DNA of 6,178 nt from Kiritimatiellia bacterium (GTDB taxonomy: Bacteria; Verrucomicrobiota; Kiritimatiellia; RFP12; DVOR01), in NCBI GenBank assembly GCA_017548245.1, contig JAFYMU010000195.1:1-6178 (forward strand). Direction: 5' to 3'. The notes beneath the pieces are model-generated. The model searched no databases. It was not told the origin of the DNA and saw nothing but the letters and a program-made list of their open reading frames with translations. How positions within the stretch are numbered: position 1 is the stretch's first letter; each line of letters opens with the position of its first letter. Below are positions 5,640 through 6,178 of this stretch, in pieces. The position numbers and the translations under genes were made by a program.

Positions 5640-6071
5640 CTAGGAACGGGCAACTGCGGCTTTGCCGCTCCACGAGGCTGCACCAGTAAGAATTACACGT
5701 TTCACGCGTTCTGAATTTGTGGCGCCTGCATTAAGAACCAACCCTAATGGGACATCAAGAAGATGCATGTACGACAAGAGTTGCATCTTATGTTCGGAGC
5801 GAATGGCTCCTTCAATGGCCTTGAGTTCAACGACAAGACAGTCGTCAACCAAGAGATCAACACGCAGTTTCTCAGGAAAGGATATCCCTTTGTATTTTAC
5901 AGGAACGACAAGCTCGGTTTTGACGCGGTGCCCTCGCAACTCAAGTTCGTGTCGTAAACATGTTTCATAGATTGATTCTAAAAGACCCGCACCTAACGTG
6001 CGCAATACTTCAATGAATGCATCAACGACATCTTGAGAGAGTTGTTCTGCTTTATCATACAACGGATGCAT
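5640..6071 (-). CDS. GxxExxY family protein (PD-(D/E)XK nuclease-like, function unknown)
   Basis: Seen: 143 residues. The family name motif is present as GLLESIY (Gly29, Glu32, Tyr35), followed by LRHELELRGH. A PD-(D/E)XK-like arrangement follows: RVDLLVDDCLVVELK gives Asp72 and Glu82-x-Lys84, and HKMQLLSYMHLL gives Gln97 and Tyr101, the QxxxY pattern of RecB/Cas4-type nucleases. Known: GxxExxY proteins are widespread small proteins, often repeat-associated or multi-copy, with no established role. A perfect AGGAGG lies six bases before the ATG, a much stronger site than those of neighbouring genes. Odd: the last 13 residues (about 131-143) are encoded by the low-complexity GC-rich repeat region, including the hairpin GCGGC/GCCGC at 5656-5668, and look unlike a conserved C-terminus. 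The gene lies between inverted hairpin repeats, apart from the neighbouring operon. It could be an orphan nuclease or a cargo gene; nuclease activity is inferred from motif spacing only. Confidence 0.87.
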   Translation of the reverse strand: MHPLYDKAEQLSQDVVDAFIEVLRTLGAGLLESIYETCLRHELELRGHRVKTELVVPVKYKGISFPEKLRVDLLVDDCLVVELKAIEGAIRSEHKMQLLSYMHLLDVPLGLVLNAGATNSERVKRVILTGAASWSGKAAVARS

Positions 6072-6077
6072 AGGCGA

Positions 6078-6098
6078 CCTCCTTATGATACTATTTTA
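6078..6098 (-). promoter_or_regulatory. Promoter -10 and ribosome binding site of the GxxExxY gene
   Basis: On the minus strand, TAAAAT (6098-6093) preceded by TGT forms an extended -10-like element; no clear -35 is seen. AGGAGG (6083-6078) is a full Shine-Dalgarno six bases before the ATG at 6071. The predicted leader is only about 15 bases. The gene therefore appears to carry its own expression signals inside the repeat-bounded segment. Confidence 0.5.
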
Positions 6099-6124
6099 AC
6101 ATAGGATTTCTACGAAGAATCAGA

Positions 6125-6178
6125 AAGAAGCGCGGTAAATCTGTCTCGGACGGATTTAGCCGCGCTTCCCTTTGCGTC
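6125..6178 (-). repeat. Hairpin repeat, right copy (reaches the window edge)
   Basis: Inverted counterpart of 5504-5557. The core (6126-6169) forms a near-perfect hairpin: GAAGCGCGG pairs with CCGCGCTTC, TAAATCTGTC pairs with GACGGATTTA (one G-U), the loop is TCG, and one G is bulged. The similarity to the left copy continues to the last base of the window, so the true repeat may be longer. It lies upstream of the GxxExxY gene promoter. Confidence 0.85.

Larger units (their letters stand above)
5504..6178. mobile_element. Candidate cassette: GxxExxY gene bounded by inverted hairpin repeats
   Basis: Two copies of the hairpin repeat in opposite orientation bound a segment of about 675 bases holding one gene with its own promoter and ribosome binding site, plus low-complexity repeats. 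This layout resembles a small mobile or non-autonomous cassette. No transposase is present and no target-site duplication can be identified, partly because the right repeat reaches the window edge. Mobility is an inference. Confidence 0.3.

Noticed and set aside
5504..6178. CRISPR array or toxin-antitoxin pair
   Set aside because: The repeats are only two, inverted and separated by a gene, and the direct repeat has two units with a four-base spacer. There is only one gene, with nuclease-like motifs but no small antitoxin partner.

Overview
All protein genes and tRNAs in this window lie on the minus strand. The tRNAs have encoded CCA ends, the promoters are sigma70-like with extended -10 elements, Shine-Dalgarno sequences are present, and base composition is moderate. 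The gene content (System II cytochrome c maturation, a stand-alone malic enzyme, split CHR transporters) fits a Gram-negative, anaerobic or microaerophilic bacterium. A gut-type proteobacterium, possibly a betaproteobacterium, is my best guess. That placement is an inference without database support.

Reading the + coordinates from left to right, 1-1358 holds a ResB-CcsA pair for System II cytochrome c maturation. resB overlaps ccsA by four bases, and ccsA runs off the left edge. The only recognisable promoter for resB has its -10 box eight bases before the start codon. Next, 1473-1967 is a complete stable-RNA unit: a strong promoter with a GC-rich discriminator, four tRNAs in the transcribed order Phe-Glu-Glu-Phe, and an intrinsic terminator. 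Both members of each tRNA pair are identical.

From 2101 to 5399 there is a tightly packed unit transcribed as malic enzyme, two short CHR-family membrane proteins, then comF. The two CHR genes overlap by four bases, the second overlaps comF by 19 bases, and the first begins within 20 bases of the malic enzyme stop. One promoter upstream of the malic enzyme probably serves all four. The malic enzyme makes pyruvate and reduced nicotinamide cofactor from malate. The two CHR halves probably form one heteromeric anion transporter, and ComF is a competence-related phosphoribosyltransferase-like protein. No obvious biochemical logic links the last gene to the others.

From about 5400 to the right edge the sequence looks like an insertion. 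A GxxExxY-family gene (PD-(D/E)XK nuclease-like) sits between two copies, in opposite orientation, of a hairpin-forming repeat of about 54 bases. Low-complexity repeats lie just behind the gene. The differences between the two repeat copies largely preserve the hairpin, including one compensatory base-pair change. This cassette is the most unusual part of the window.
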